NCBI GenBank assembly: GCA_039636775.1
Contig: CP143429.1
Location: 3,100,001-3,164,000, forward strand
Direction of reading: 5' to 3'
DNA from: Micrococcaceae bacterium Sec5.8
Lineage (GTDB): Bacteria; Actinomycetota; Actinomycetes; Actinomycetales; Micrococcaceae
DNA length: 64,000 nt
A program made the translations under genes and the position numbers. Below are positions 8,372-15,942 of this stretch, piece after piece (within the stretch, counting starts at the first letter, position 1; every line of letters begins with the position of its first letter). The notes under the pieces were generated by a model, which worked only from the letters and a program-made list of their open reading frames with translations, searched no databases and was not told the DNA's origin.

Positions 8372-9565
8372 ATGTTGCAGCCGAGCTCAGCCGCCGCCAC
8401 ACCCCAGCTGCTGCGACGGGTCAACGCCCAATCCGTCCTCGGCGTCATCCGCGCCACGGACGTGGCCACGGGAAGTGAGCTCATGGGCCGGACCGGCCTG
8501 TCCCGGGCCTCGGTCATAGCCGTCTGTGAAGACCTGATCCGGCGCGGCTGGATCCGCGAACTGGGCCCCCGCGGCGGAGACCATCCCGGCAATCCCGGCA
8601 AGGGACGTCCCGCGCGGCGCTTCGAGCTCAACAGTGCGGCCGGTTTCGTGCTGGGCCTTGACATAGGTGCAGCCACCACCACCGCTGCGGTCGCGGATTT
8701 GCGCGGGACCGTCGTCGGGCGCGCCAGCGGAAGTTTCCGCGCCGCCGACATCCCCGCCGCGGAGCGGATCGCCGTCGTCGACCGCGCCTGCCGGCAGGCA
8801 CTGGCGGACGCCGGGACCGGCCCGGACGCCGTCCTGGCCGTCGGCGCGGGCATCGCCGCGCCGGTGGACCGGGACGGGAACGTGCTGGTGAGCCAGCATT
8901 TCTGGAGCCTGTTCGACGTCGGTCTCCGCACGGCGCTGAAGGACCTGCACGGCTGGACGGTGCTCTTGGAGAACGACGCCAACCTGGCCGTCCTGGGCGA
9001 ACGCTGGCGGGGTTCCGGCACCGGCGTCGATGACCTTGTGGTCCTGCTGGCCGGCGAGCGGCTGGGGGCCGGCGTGCTCGAGTCCGGCCGGCTGCTCCAC
9101 GGCCGGGGCGGCGCGGCGGGCGAAATGGGGTACCTGGACCTGGTGGAGGGCGTTGGTTCCAGCGACGGCATCGCCAGCCTGGCACGGCAGTGGTCGGCGG
9201 CCGGGGGCGGCCCCGCAGCAGGGGGCGAGGCCAGCGCCCGCCGCGTCTTTCAGGATGCAGCCGCCGGGGATCCGGCGGCACTGGCCATCCTGGACCGGAT
9301 CGCGGAGCGGATGGCCCGGATCATCGCCTCCCTGGCGAGCTTCATCAACCCGGAGCAGGTGGTGATCGGCGGGGCCGTGGCTGCCTCGGCGGGGGTCCTG
9401 CTGCCGCGCATCACCGCCCTGCTCCCCCGTTTCACGGCCACTCCCCCGGTTGTGACGGTCTCATCCCTTGGGGCCTCGATTGTCACCGTCGGCGCTGTCC
9501 GCCATGCGCTGGACTACGTCGAGGCGAACGCCTTGGAGCTCGAGCTGGAGCGTCCGGGGAGCTAG
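8372..9565 (+). CDS. ROK-family transcriptional regulator
   Basis: About 397 residues from ATG 8372. That start is preferred over an upstream in-frame ATG at 8345 because GGAAGAGG lies 6-13 bp before it. An N-terminal winged helix (GSELMGRTGLSRASVIAV) is followed by a sugar-kinase-like ROK domain: VLGLDIGAATTTAAV (phosphate motif), LENDANLAVLGE and GAGVLESGRLLHGRGGAAGEMGY. The zinc-binding cysteines of glucokinase-type ROK enzymes are not evident, fitting a sugar-sensing repressor. It probably controls the divergent glucosidase-reductase operon. Its stop overlaps the convergent oxidoreductase gene by 3 bp. Confidence 0.85.
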   Translation: MLQPSSAAATPQLLRRVNAQSVLGVIRATDVATGSELMGRTGLSRASVIAVCEDLIRRGWIRELGPRGGDHPGNPGKGRPARRFELNSAAGFVLGLDIGAATTTAAVADLRGTVVGRASGSFRAADIPAAERIAVVDRACRQALADAGTGPDAVLAVGAGIAAPVDRDGNVLVSQHFWSLFDVGLRTALKDLHGWTVLLENDANLAVLGERWRGSGTGVDDLVVLLAGERLGAGVLESGRLLHGRGGAAGEMGYLDLVEGVGSSDGIASLARQWSAAGGGPAAGGEASARRVFQDAAAGDPAALAILDRIAERMARIIASLASFINPEQVVIGGAVAASAGVLLPRITALLPRFTATPPVVTVSSLGASIVTVGAVRHALDYVEANALELELERPGS

Positions 9566-10221
9566 CTCACCTCTTCCAGGGCGGCCGCGACAGTCAGGTC
9601 GCCGTCCCGGAATTCGATGGTGCGCCCCGCGGTTGACGGCAGGCCCAGCACGGCCGCGGCGACAAGGGCAACGTTGGCGCGGGCCGTATCCCGGCTTCCG
9701 GCATCTTCCGCGGGGTTGACGTCGATCAGGCCACTGCCGGGCCCGTCGGTGAGCGTTCCCGGGCCCAGGATGGTCCAGGCGAGGCTGGTGCCGCGCAGGT
9801 AGGTGTCGGCCGCCGCCTTAGCTTCCGCGTAGGCGAAGAAGTTGTTGTCCTCGGGCACGCCGTGGTCCGCTCCGGCACCAAGGTAGGAGACCATAACGTA
9901 CCGGCCGACGCCGGCCTCCGCTGCCGCGTCCATCGACCGGATCGCTGCGTCCCGGTCCACCGCGTAGGTCCGCTCCGGACTTGCCCCGCCGGCGCCGGCG
10001 GACCAGACCACAGCATCGTGGTTCCGCAGCGCGTCGGCGATCTCCGCCGTCGTGGACTGTTCAACGTCGAGGACCACCGGGGTGGCCCCCGTTTCCGTGA
10101 CGTCCGCCCCCTGGTCCGGGTTCCGGATAACAGATGTGACGTCCGCGCCCTCCGCGGAGAGGATGCGGGACAATTCCAGAGCCACTTTGCCGTGGCCGCC
10201 AATGATTATTATTCGAGTCAT
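9562..10221 (-). CDS. atypical SDR NAD(P)-binding protein
   Basis: About 219 residues from ATG 10221; a GTG at 10239 is an alternative start. The N-terminus TRIIIIGGHGKVALELSRIL is a Rossmann dinucleotide motif (GGHGxV), and VVWSAGAGG, YVMVSYLGA and YAEAKAAAD follow. Tyr and Lys in YAEAK resemble the SDR active-site pair, typical of the atypical SDR (SDR_a5) group related to NmrA-like sensors and flavin reductases. Substrate unknown. Converges with the ROK gene, sharing 3 bp. Confidence 0.75.
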   Translation of the reverse strand: MTRIIIIGGHGKVALELSRILSAEGADVTSVIRNPDQGADVTETGATPVVLDVEQSTTAEIADALRNHDAVVWSAGAGGASPERTYAVDRDAAIRSMDAAAEAGVGRYVMVSYLGAGADHGVPEDNNFFAYAEAKAAADTYLRGTSLAWTILGPGTLTDGPGSGLIDVNPAEDAGSRDTARANVALVAAAVLGLPSTAGRTIEFRDGDLTVAAALEEVS

Positions 10222-10265
10222 GGTCCCATTCTGTCCCACAACCCTGCCGGGCGGTTAAACAAAAA

Positions 10266-10292
10266 GACCCTCCAGGCTGGGCCTGCAGGGTC
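10266..10292 (-). terminator. intrinsic terminator after tRNA-Met
   Basis: A 12-bp stem (10266-10277 with 10281-10292, one mismatch) and a 3-nt loop is followed on the minus strand by a run of five Ts (A tract at 10261-10265 on the plus strand). It lies just downstream of the tRNA. Confidence 0.8.
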
Positions 10293-10298
10293 ATTCTG

Positions 10299-10372
10299 TA
10301 GCGGCGGGGAGGCTCGATCTCCCGACCTCACGATTATGAGTCGTGCGCTCTAACCAACTGAGCTACGCCGCC
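10299..10372 (-). tRNA. tRNA-Met (anticodon CAT)
   Basis: A complete cloverleaf reads on the minus strand from 10372. The acceptor arm is GGCGGCG with CGCCGCT, giving a G-U first pair. The D arm is GCTC/GAGC, the anticodon arm is CACGA-CTCATAA-TCGTG and the T arm is GGGAG-ATCGAGC-CTCCC. CCA is not encoded. The pattern matches elongator tRNA-Met of actinobacteria. A tRNA-Ile with lysidine-modified CAT is a formal alternative but fits less well, and the initiator C1-A72 mismatch is absent. Confidence 0.9.
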
Positions 10373-10386
10373 ATAAATGAGGAAAA

Positions 10387-10423
10387 CCTGTGTCAAGCCG
10401 GTCAAAAACCGCCTTGACACAGG
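10387..10423 (-). terminator. long hairpin after tRNA-Thr
   Basis: An 11-bp perfect stem (10387-10397 with 10413-10423) extends inward by four more pairs around an A-rich loop, interrupted by one C-C mismatch. On the minus strand it is followed by TTTTCCTCATTT. It ends the tRNA-Thr transcript and separates it from tRNA-Met. Confidence 0.75.
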
Positions 10424-10434
10424 CCCTCATTCCG

Positions 10435-10506
10435 AGCCCCCCACCGGAATCGATCCGGTGACCTCGTTCTTACCAAGAACGCGCTCTACCACTGAGCTAG
10501 GGGGGC
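10435..10506 (-). tRNA. tRNA-Thr (anticodon GGT)
   Basis: A complete cloverleaf on the minus strand from 10506: acceptor GCCCCCC/GGGGGGC, D arm GCTC/GAGC, anticodon arm CGTTC-TTGGTAA-GAACG with anticodon GGT, and T arm ACCGG-ATCGATT-CCGGT. CCA is not encoded. It lies 62 bp upstream of tRNA-Met on the same strand, with its own hairpin between. Confidence 0.95.
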
Positions 10507-10677
10507 AACGAGTAAATACTCTACCGGATGATTCCGCTCCCAACAAATCGGTGCCGGGCACGCCCGCAGAGAGCCAAAACCGGCAGAAATACGCGGCTGC
10601 GAAGGCCTTGGGCCGGCGCCACGGGAGCTTCCCGCACCCGGCCCCGCGCACGCATGTGACCAAGGGAACTTAACGAA

Positions 10678-10707
10678 GAACGGGCCGGCAGAAGAGCCGG
10701 CCCGTTC
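10678..10707 (-). terminator. GC-rich terminator of the RNA helicase gene
   Basis: A perfect 12-bp stem (10678-10689 with 10696-10707) with a 6-nt loop lies 32 bp past the helicase stop. On the minus strand it is followed by the short T-rich stretch TTCGTT. Confidence 0.7.
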
Positions 10708-10738
10708 TCAGGGTGAATCAGTGCTTAGTGGCTGGAGA

Positions 10739-12847
10739 TTACCACTTGGTCCGCGGTTTGCGGGCTGCGTCGGTGCCGACGCCGCGCTCGTTGCGGTCAC
10801 TGAAGGAGCGCCCGCCGCGGTCAGCGGAGGACCGCTCGCCGTCGTTCTTGCGGAACTCGCGCTTGAAGCCGCCGTTGCCCTTGAAGTTCCCGCCACGGTC
10901 ACCGCCACGGTCACCGCCGCCGGAGTACCCGCCGCGCTCTCCGCCACGGCTGCCGCCCTGGTAGCCGCCACGGTCACCGGAGGGCTTGCGGCCGTTGTCC
11001 AGTTCGAGGTGGATCAGCTCGCCGCCGATCCGGGTGCGGGACAGGGCCTTGAGCTGGTCGGCGCTGAGATCCGCCGGGAGCTCCACGAGGGAGTGGTCGG
11101 CGCGGATGTCGATGCCGCCGATCTGGGCCGAGGAGATGCCGCCTTCGTTGGCAATAGCGCCAACGATCGAACCGGGCATCACGCGCTGACGGCGTCCGAC
11201 GGCGATCCGGTAGGTGGCGTTGCCCTCGGTCAGGGTGCGGGTGGGGCCGCGGGAGCCGAAGCCGTCCTTGGCGCGCTCGCGCTTCTGGAATTCAGGAGCT
11301 GCGGGCAGTTCCTTGACCAGCAGCGGCTGGCCGCCCTGTGCCATGACTGCCAGTGCGGCAGCGATTTCCGAGGCCGGGACGTTGTGCTCTTCCTCGTAGG
11401 AAGCGATGAGGTCGCGGAACGCCGCCACGTCTTCGGAGGCCAGGGTTTCGGTGATCTTTTCCGCGAACTTGCCCAGGCGAAGAGTGTTGACTGACTCGGC
11501 GGTAGGCAGGTGCATCTGCTCCACCGGCTGGCGGGTCGCCTTCTCGATGGACCGCAGCAGGTACTTCTCCCGCGGCGTCATGAAGAGGATCGCGTCACCG
11601 GACCGGCCTGCGCGGCCGGTGCGGCCGATGCGGTGCACGTAGGACTCGGTGTCATGCGGGATGTCGTAGTTGACCACGTGGCTGACGCGCTCGACGTCGA
11701 GGCCGCGGGCCGCGACGTCGGTCGCGACGAGGATGTCGATCTTGCCGTCACGCAGGGCCTCGACCGTACGCTCACGCTGCTGCTGCGGGATGTCGCCGTT
11801 GATGGCGGCCGCCTGGAAACCGCGAGCGCGGAGCTTGTCGGCGAGGTCCTCGGTGGCCATCTTGGTCCGCACGAAGGCAATAACGCCCTCGAACTCTTCC
11901 ACCTCGAGGATGCGGGTCAGCGCGTCGAGCTTGTGCGGGCCCATGACCTGCAGGTAGCGCTGGCGGGTGTTGGCGCCCGTGGTGGTCTTGGACTTGACCT
12001 GCACCTCGGCCGGGTTGTTCAGGTACTGCTTGGACAACCGCCGGATCTGGCTCGGCATCGTGGCGGAGAACAGGGCAACCTGGCGGCCCGCGGGGGTCTG
12101 CTGGAAGATCTGCTCCACGTCTTCGGCGAAGCCCATGCGGAGCATTTCGTCGGCTTCATCCAGGACGAGGTACTGGAGCTCGGACAGGTCCAGGGACCCC
12201 TTGGTGATGTGGTCGATCACGCGGCCGGGGGTACCGACGACTACCTGGGCTCCGCGGCGCAGGCCGTTGAGCTGGGGGCCGTAGGCGGAGCCGCCGTACA
12301 CCGGAAGGACGGTGAAGTCGTCGATGTGCTTGGCGTAGGAGGTGAAGGCCTCTGCAACCTGGAGCGCGAGCTCACGGGTTGGTGCGAGCACCAGGGCCTG
12401 GGTCTTGCGGGACGGGCCGTTGAGGTCGTGGAGCTCGGCGAGACGGGACAGTGCCGGTACTGCGAATGCTGCAGTCTTACCGGTACCGGTCTGGGCCAGG
12501 CCCACGACGTCGCGGCCTTCGAGCAGCAGCGGGATGGTTGCTGCCTGGATCGGCGAAGGCTTCTCGTAGCCCACATCCTGCAGGGCAGCGAGAACGCGGC
12601 CGTCAATGCCGAGGTCTACGAACTTGACGCCCTCTTCTTCGGCGTCGTCTTCCTTCGCCGGAGCTGACGCGGTTTCGGGCTTGGATTCGGTCTGCGGTGC
12701 GGCTTCGGCGGCGGCCGGAGCTTCGTGGTCCGCAGGCGCCTCGGTGAATTCCGGGGCGGAGCCGGCTGCGGGGGCAGCCGTTTCAGAAGTCTCGACGTCG
12801 CTCTGAAGGTTTTCGGTGTCGACGGAGTTGTTCTGATTTTCGGGCAT
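10739..12847 (-). CDS. deaD: DEAD-box ATP-dependent RNA helicase, DeaD/CsdA type
   Basis: A 702-residue helicase. After an acidic, Ala/Glu-rich N-terminal tail of about 70 residues come the Q motif region (KPSPIQAATIP), Walker A AQTGTGKT, the DEAD box in VLDEADEML, motif III FSATMP and motif VI HRIGRTGRAGR. A DbpA-type RNA-binding domain follows (YRIAVGRRQRVMPGSIVGAI). The C-terminal tail is rich in RGG, GGY and RGGD repeats. Such proteins unwind structured RNA in ribosome assembly, decay and cold adaptation. GAGGA precedes the ATG. A probable ~300-nt leader suggests post-transcriptional control. Confidence 0.92.
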   Translation of the reverse strand: MPENQNNSVDTENLQSDVETSETAAPAAGSAPEFTEAPADHEAPAAAEAAPQTESKPETASAPAKEDDAEEEGVKFVDLGIDGRVLAALQDVGYEKPSPIQAATIPLLLEGRDVVGLAQTGTGKTAAFAVPALSRLAELHDLNGPSRKTQALVLAPTRELALQVAEAFTSYAKHIDDFTVLPVYGGSAYGPQLNGLRRGAQVVVGTPGRVIDHITKGSLDLSELQYLVLDEADEMLRMGFAEDVEQIFQQTPAGRQVALFSATMPSQIRRLSKQYLNNPAEVQVKSKTTTGANTRQRYLQVMGPHKLDALTRILEVEEFEGVIAFVRTKMATEDLADKLRARGFQAAAINGDIPQQQRERTVEALRDGKIDILVATDVAARGLDVERVSHVVNYDIPHDTESYVHRIGRTGRAGRSGDAILFMTPREKYLLRSIEKATRQPVEQMHLPTAESVNTLRLGKFAEKITETLASEDVAAFRDLIASYEEEHNVPASEIAAALAVMAQGGQPLLVKELPAAPEFQKRERAKDGFGSRGPTRTLTEGNATYRIAVGRRQRVMPGSIVGAIANEGGISSAQIGGIDIRADHSLVELPADLSADQLKALSRTRIGGELIHLELDNGRKPSGDRGGYQGGSRGGERGGYSGGGDRGGDRGGNFKGNGGFKREFRKNDGERSSADRGGRSFSDRNERGVGTDAARKPRTKW

Positions 12848-13235
12848 AGGTGAATATCCTCATTCATAGGGGCCAAGCGGCACAACCCGAGGTGAGCGGA
12901 GCCGCAGTACGCGTGACCGGAGTGCCGGACGTACTTGACCGGCAGGTCACATAGAAGCCCGGCGCTTTCGCAATCCCGTGGCAGGACTTCCCGCTGCATC
13001 TCTTGGCTGCTATCCCAGCAGTCTGTACAGCGTTTTCTTTAGCCGGCTCTCCCTATGAAAATGCCCGCATCTCATGTGCGCGGGCCCCAACACTTACCAG
13101 TCTTGCCTCAAGAATTGGGCAGGAAATAAGGGATTTCCGGAGTGGGGGATAGTTCAATTGTAGGCCATGAATCCGCGCATGGGTAACCCGGGGGCCCGGA
13201 ACGGCGGTGAGCTTGCGCACACGGGCCCGGCCCGG
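12848..13235 (-). other. gene-free stretch: probable long 5' leader of the helicase gene
   Basis: This 388-bp gap has no conserved gene. On the minus strand a TACAAT hexamer at 13157-13162 is a good -10 candidate, with a weak TTACCC -35 about 18 bp upstream. Transcription from there would give a leader of about 300 nt. Within it are a 6-bp hairpin (13063-13068 with 13080-13085) followed by ATTTTC, and a 21-codon ORF from ATG 13075 to TAG 13010. DeaD/CsdA mRNAs in other bacteria also carry long regulatory leaders. Promoter, hairpin and ORF roles are inferred. Confidence 0.4.
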
Positions 13236-13889
13236 CTACACGCTGAGGCGGCGCTTCAACTTCGCGAACTCCCCCTGATACTCGGGCTGCAAACGGATTT
13301 CTCCGTCGGCGTCGGCGTCCCGCAGGGCCTCCATGTCCGCCAGCGTGGGGCTGCTGAACCACTTCCCGACGGTGACGCCGTGGGTGGGAACAAAGATCCG
13401 GTGGACGTGGTCTCCCGCCTGGATACTGCCGACCCGCACCACCCGCAGGTACGTTCCCACCCGCCCCGCGTCAGCAAACCGCTTGACCCAGTGCTCTTCG
13501 TGCATCCGCCGCTGGAAGGTTGCACAGGGGATCCGGGGCGACGTCACCTCGACCTCGACGTCGAGTCCGATTTTCCAGCGTTCTCCGATTATGGCGTCGG
13601 TGGCGCTGATGCCGGCAACACGCAGGTTTTCGCCGAAGATCCCGGGCGGCAACTCCCGGCCGAGCTCCGCCGCCCAGTAGTCGGTGTCCTCCTGCGTGTA
13701 GGCGTAAAGCGCCTGGTCCTCGCCGCCATGATCGATGCGGCTGGCCTGGATGTCACCGCGCAGTCCGAGCCTGTGCACCTTGACCGGTCCGGCGACGGGC
13801 CGTTTGTCGATGGCCGTCACACCCACGCTTCCGGGGTCGCTGAGCAGCTGATGCACCCGGCATACGGCAAGAACAGAGGCAGTGTCCAT
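13236..13889 (-). CDS. MOSC-domain protein (YiiM-like)
   Basis: A 217-residue protein from ATG 13889; a further in-frame ATG at 13934 is possible but neither has a clear ribosome site. YiiM-like features are DIQASRIDHGGEDQALYAYT near residue 48, ELPPGIFGENLRV, and PRIPCATFQRRM, which carries the conserved MOSC cysteine expected to bind sulfur. MOSC proteins transfer sulfur from a cysteine persulfide in molybdenum-cofactor or hydroxylated-purine chemistry. The gene stands alone, so the partner is unknown. Confidence 0.8.
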   Translation of the reverse strand: MDTASVLAVCRVHQLLSDPGSVGVTAIDKRPVAGPVKVHRLGLRGDIQASRIDHGGEDQALYAYTQEDTDYWAAELGRELPPGIFGENLRVAGISATDAIIGERWKIGLDVEVEVTSPRIPCATFQRRMHEEHWVKRFADAGRVGTYLRVVRVGSIQAGDHVHRIFVPTHGVTVGKWFSSPTLADMEALRDADADGEIRLQPEYQGEFAKLKRRLSV

Positions 13890-14044
13890 GGCACTAGTGT
13901 AGGCCGGGCCCGCGGGCACCTCCGCGGCAGACATGGGGGATCTGCGCGCGATTTTGGTGGCTGGGGGAACTGATGGCGGTTAGGCTGGCTCCGGCCCTAC
14001 GGCCGTGAGTTTAGGAATGCAGGCCAGGGGAACGCAGGGGGAGC

Positions 14045-14725
14045 ATGGACAAGCAGGAAAACCCGGGGAAAGCGACGCCGGGGCGTGGTCCAACAGAAGG
14101 AGTGCAGCCGGCGGAGGGAACTGCGCCGGAGGACTTCACGCCGCCGCCCCCGGGCGAAGACGGGCACCAGCCCCCGTGGCAGGTGCCCAAGCCCGCCCTC
14201 CGGCCCGAGTTGGTGGACAAGCCCCAGCCAGCAGCGGCCGGTGCCCTCCCGTCTCCGGCGGGTCCCGTCCCGTCGATCCCCCTCGAGGACCCATTTGGCC
14301 GTGAACGTGCGAAGAAGCTGGCATCCGCTCCGCGCCGGAAGAAGCGCAACCAGCGGCGTACCGTGGTGGTGGCGCTTGGCGTGACAGCGCTGCTGGCCGG
14401 AACGATCACCGCGATGGTGGCCAGCAACGAGGACGACGCCGACTACGCCCAGGTGTGCATCGACGACAGCACCGGCGAGCGCGTCGCTGACACCCAGTGC
14501 GGCAACAGCAGCACCGGGGGACGCAGCTCCGGCGCCTACGCCTGGTATTTCTACTCCCGGGGTGGAAGTGTGCCGGCGCTGGGACAGAACCGGTCCAGCT
14601 ACCCCGGCTACACCAAGAGTGTCCCGTCCGGCGCGAAAGCGTCGACGGGGTACAGCACCAAGGGCGGGACCGTGAGCCGTGGCGGCTTCGGATCCAGTTC
14701 CAAGGGCGGAAGCACAGGCGGCTAG
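14045..14725 (+). CDS. YgiB-like membrane-anchored protein with Gly/Ser-rich tail
   Basis: A 226-residue protein. About 100 residues of Pro-rich, hydrophilic sequence precede a basic patch (RRKKRNQRR) and one membrane helix (TVVVALGVTALLAGTITAMV, residues 106-125). The exported part has Cys in AQVCIDD and DTQCGN, a YAWYFYSRG segment, and ends GGTVSRGGFGSSSKGGSTGG. The RGGFG tail and position directly before a YgiC homologue match E. coli YgiB (UPF0441). That family is of unknown function and is linked to the envelope. A strong GGGGGAG site precedes the ATG. Confidence 0.7.
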   Translation: MDKQENPGKATPGRGPTEGVQPAEGTAPEDFTPPPPGEDGHQPPWQVPKPALRPELVDKPQPAAAGALPSPAGPVPSIPLEDPFGRERAKKLASAPRRKKRNQRRTVVVALGVTALLAGTITAMVASNEDDADYAQVCIDDSTGERVADTQCGNSSTGGRSSGAYAWYFYSRGGSVPALGQNRSSYPGYTKSVPSGAKASTGYSTKGGTVSRGGFGSSSKGGSTGG

Positions 14726-14727
14726 GC

Positions 14728-15942
14728 ATGAAACGACACATTTCCGTGCCCAGGCAGGACTGGAAGCAGCGGATTGAACAGCAGGGCCTCGTCTTCTCCA
14801 CAACCACCCTGCAGGGCGGCAGCACCGTCGAGTACTGGAACGAGGGCGCCTACTACGAGTTCGCCATGGACGAGGTGGAGGCCCTGGAGCAGACCGCGGA
14901 GGAAATGCACCTCATGTCGGTGGAAGCGGCGAAGTTCCTCGCGACCGGCGCCATGGGCACCATCGGGATCGGGCCGCAGGCACTCGAGCTCGCCGCCGAG
15001 TCCCTGCAGGCCGGCGACGCTGACGTGTACGGGCGCTTCGACTTCATCTACGACGGCCGGGGCGGCCCGGCCAAGATGCTCGAATACAACGCGGACACCC
15101 CCACCGGGCTCATCGAGGCGGCCGTGGCGCAGTGGTTCTGGCTGCAGGACGTCTTCCCCGGCAAGGACCAGTGGAACGGCATCCACGAGGCCCTGGTGCG
15201 GCAGTGGAAGAACCTGCAGGTCCGGACCGGCATGAGTACCCTGCATGTCGCCCACGCCGAAGCGGAGGAATCCGGTGAGGACTGGATGACGGCTGCGTAC
15301 ATGCGCGACGTCGCGGGCCAGGGCGGGTGGACCACGATCGGAATCAACATGTCCGATATCGGCTGGGATCCGTTCCTCAACCGTTTCGTGGACCTGGACA
15401 ACTTCATGATCAGCACCATGTTCAAGCTCTATCCCTGGGAGCTGATGATGAAAGAGCCGTTCGGCCAGCGGCTGCTCCAGCGAGCCCACAACCCGCGCTG
15501 GGTTGAGCCGGCCTGGAAGATGCTGCTGTCCAACAAGGCTCTGCTCGCGGCCCTGTGGCACCTGTACCCGGACCATCCCAACCTGCTGCCGGCGTACCTG
15601 GACAGCCCCGGCCCGCTCACCGAATGGGTGGCCAAGCCGCTGCACGGCCGCGAAGGGGACAACATCAAGATCCACGCCGCCGGCATCAATCTCGAACAGC
15701 CCGGCGGGTACGGCCGCGAAGGCTGGTGCTACCAGCAGTTCCACGCCTTGCCGGATTTTGACGGCAACCGTCCGGTGCTCGGGCTCTGGGTGGTGGACGG
15801 CGAATCCGTCGGTTGCGGCATCCGCGAATCCGATGGCCCCATCACCGACTACTTCTGCCGCTTCGTCCCGAACACCATCGACTCGCCAGCCCCGCCCACC
15901 CCTCCATCGAACGCCCATTCCAGCAAGGCAGGCACCGCATGA
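14728..15942 (+). CDS. YgiC-like ATP-grasp protein (glutathionylspermidine synthase family)
   Basis: A 404-residue protein from ATG 14728, 2 bp after the YgiB-like stop. It follows E. coli YgiC closely in order: YEFAMDEVEALEQTAEEMH, RFDFIYDGRG, MLEYNADTPTGLIEAA, NLFKLYPWE-type sequence MFKLYPWELMMKE, SNKALLAALWHLYPDHPNLL and GYGREGWCYQQFHALP. The Asn-Ala-Asp-Thr-Pro and Glu residues belong to the ATP-grasp site. YgiC-type enzymes lack the amidase domain of glutathionylspermidine synthase and are thought to ligate an unknown peptide or amine. The stop overlaps the permease start. Confidence 0.85.
   Translation: MKRHISVPRQDWKQRIEQQGLVFSTTTLQGGSTVEYWNEGAYYEFAMDEVEALEQTAEEMHLMSVEAAKFLATGAMGTIGIGPQALELAAESLQAGDADVYGRFDFIYDGRGGPAKMLEYNADTPTGLIEAAVAQWFWLQDVFPGKDQWNGIHEALVRQWKNLQVRTGMSTLHVAHAEAEESGEDWMTAAYMRDVAGQGGWTTIGINMSDIGWDPFLNRFVDLDNFMISTMFKLYPWELMMKEPFGQRLLQRAHNPRWVEPAWKMLLSNKALLAALWHLYPDHPNLLPAYLDSPGPLTEWVAKPLHGREGDNIKIHAAGINLEQPGGYGREGWCYQQFHALPDFDGNRPVLGLWVVDGESVGCGIRESDGPITDYFCRFVPNTIDSPAPPTPPSNAHSSKAGTA

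Noticed and set aside
10299..10372. Assignment of the CAT tRNA as initiator tRNA
   Set aside because: The acceptor begins with a G-U pair and lacks the initiator C1-A72 mismatch and the three G-C pairs expected above the anticodon loop.
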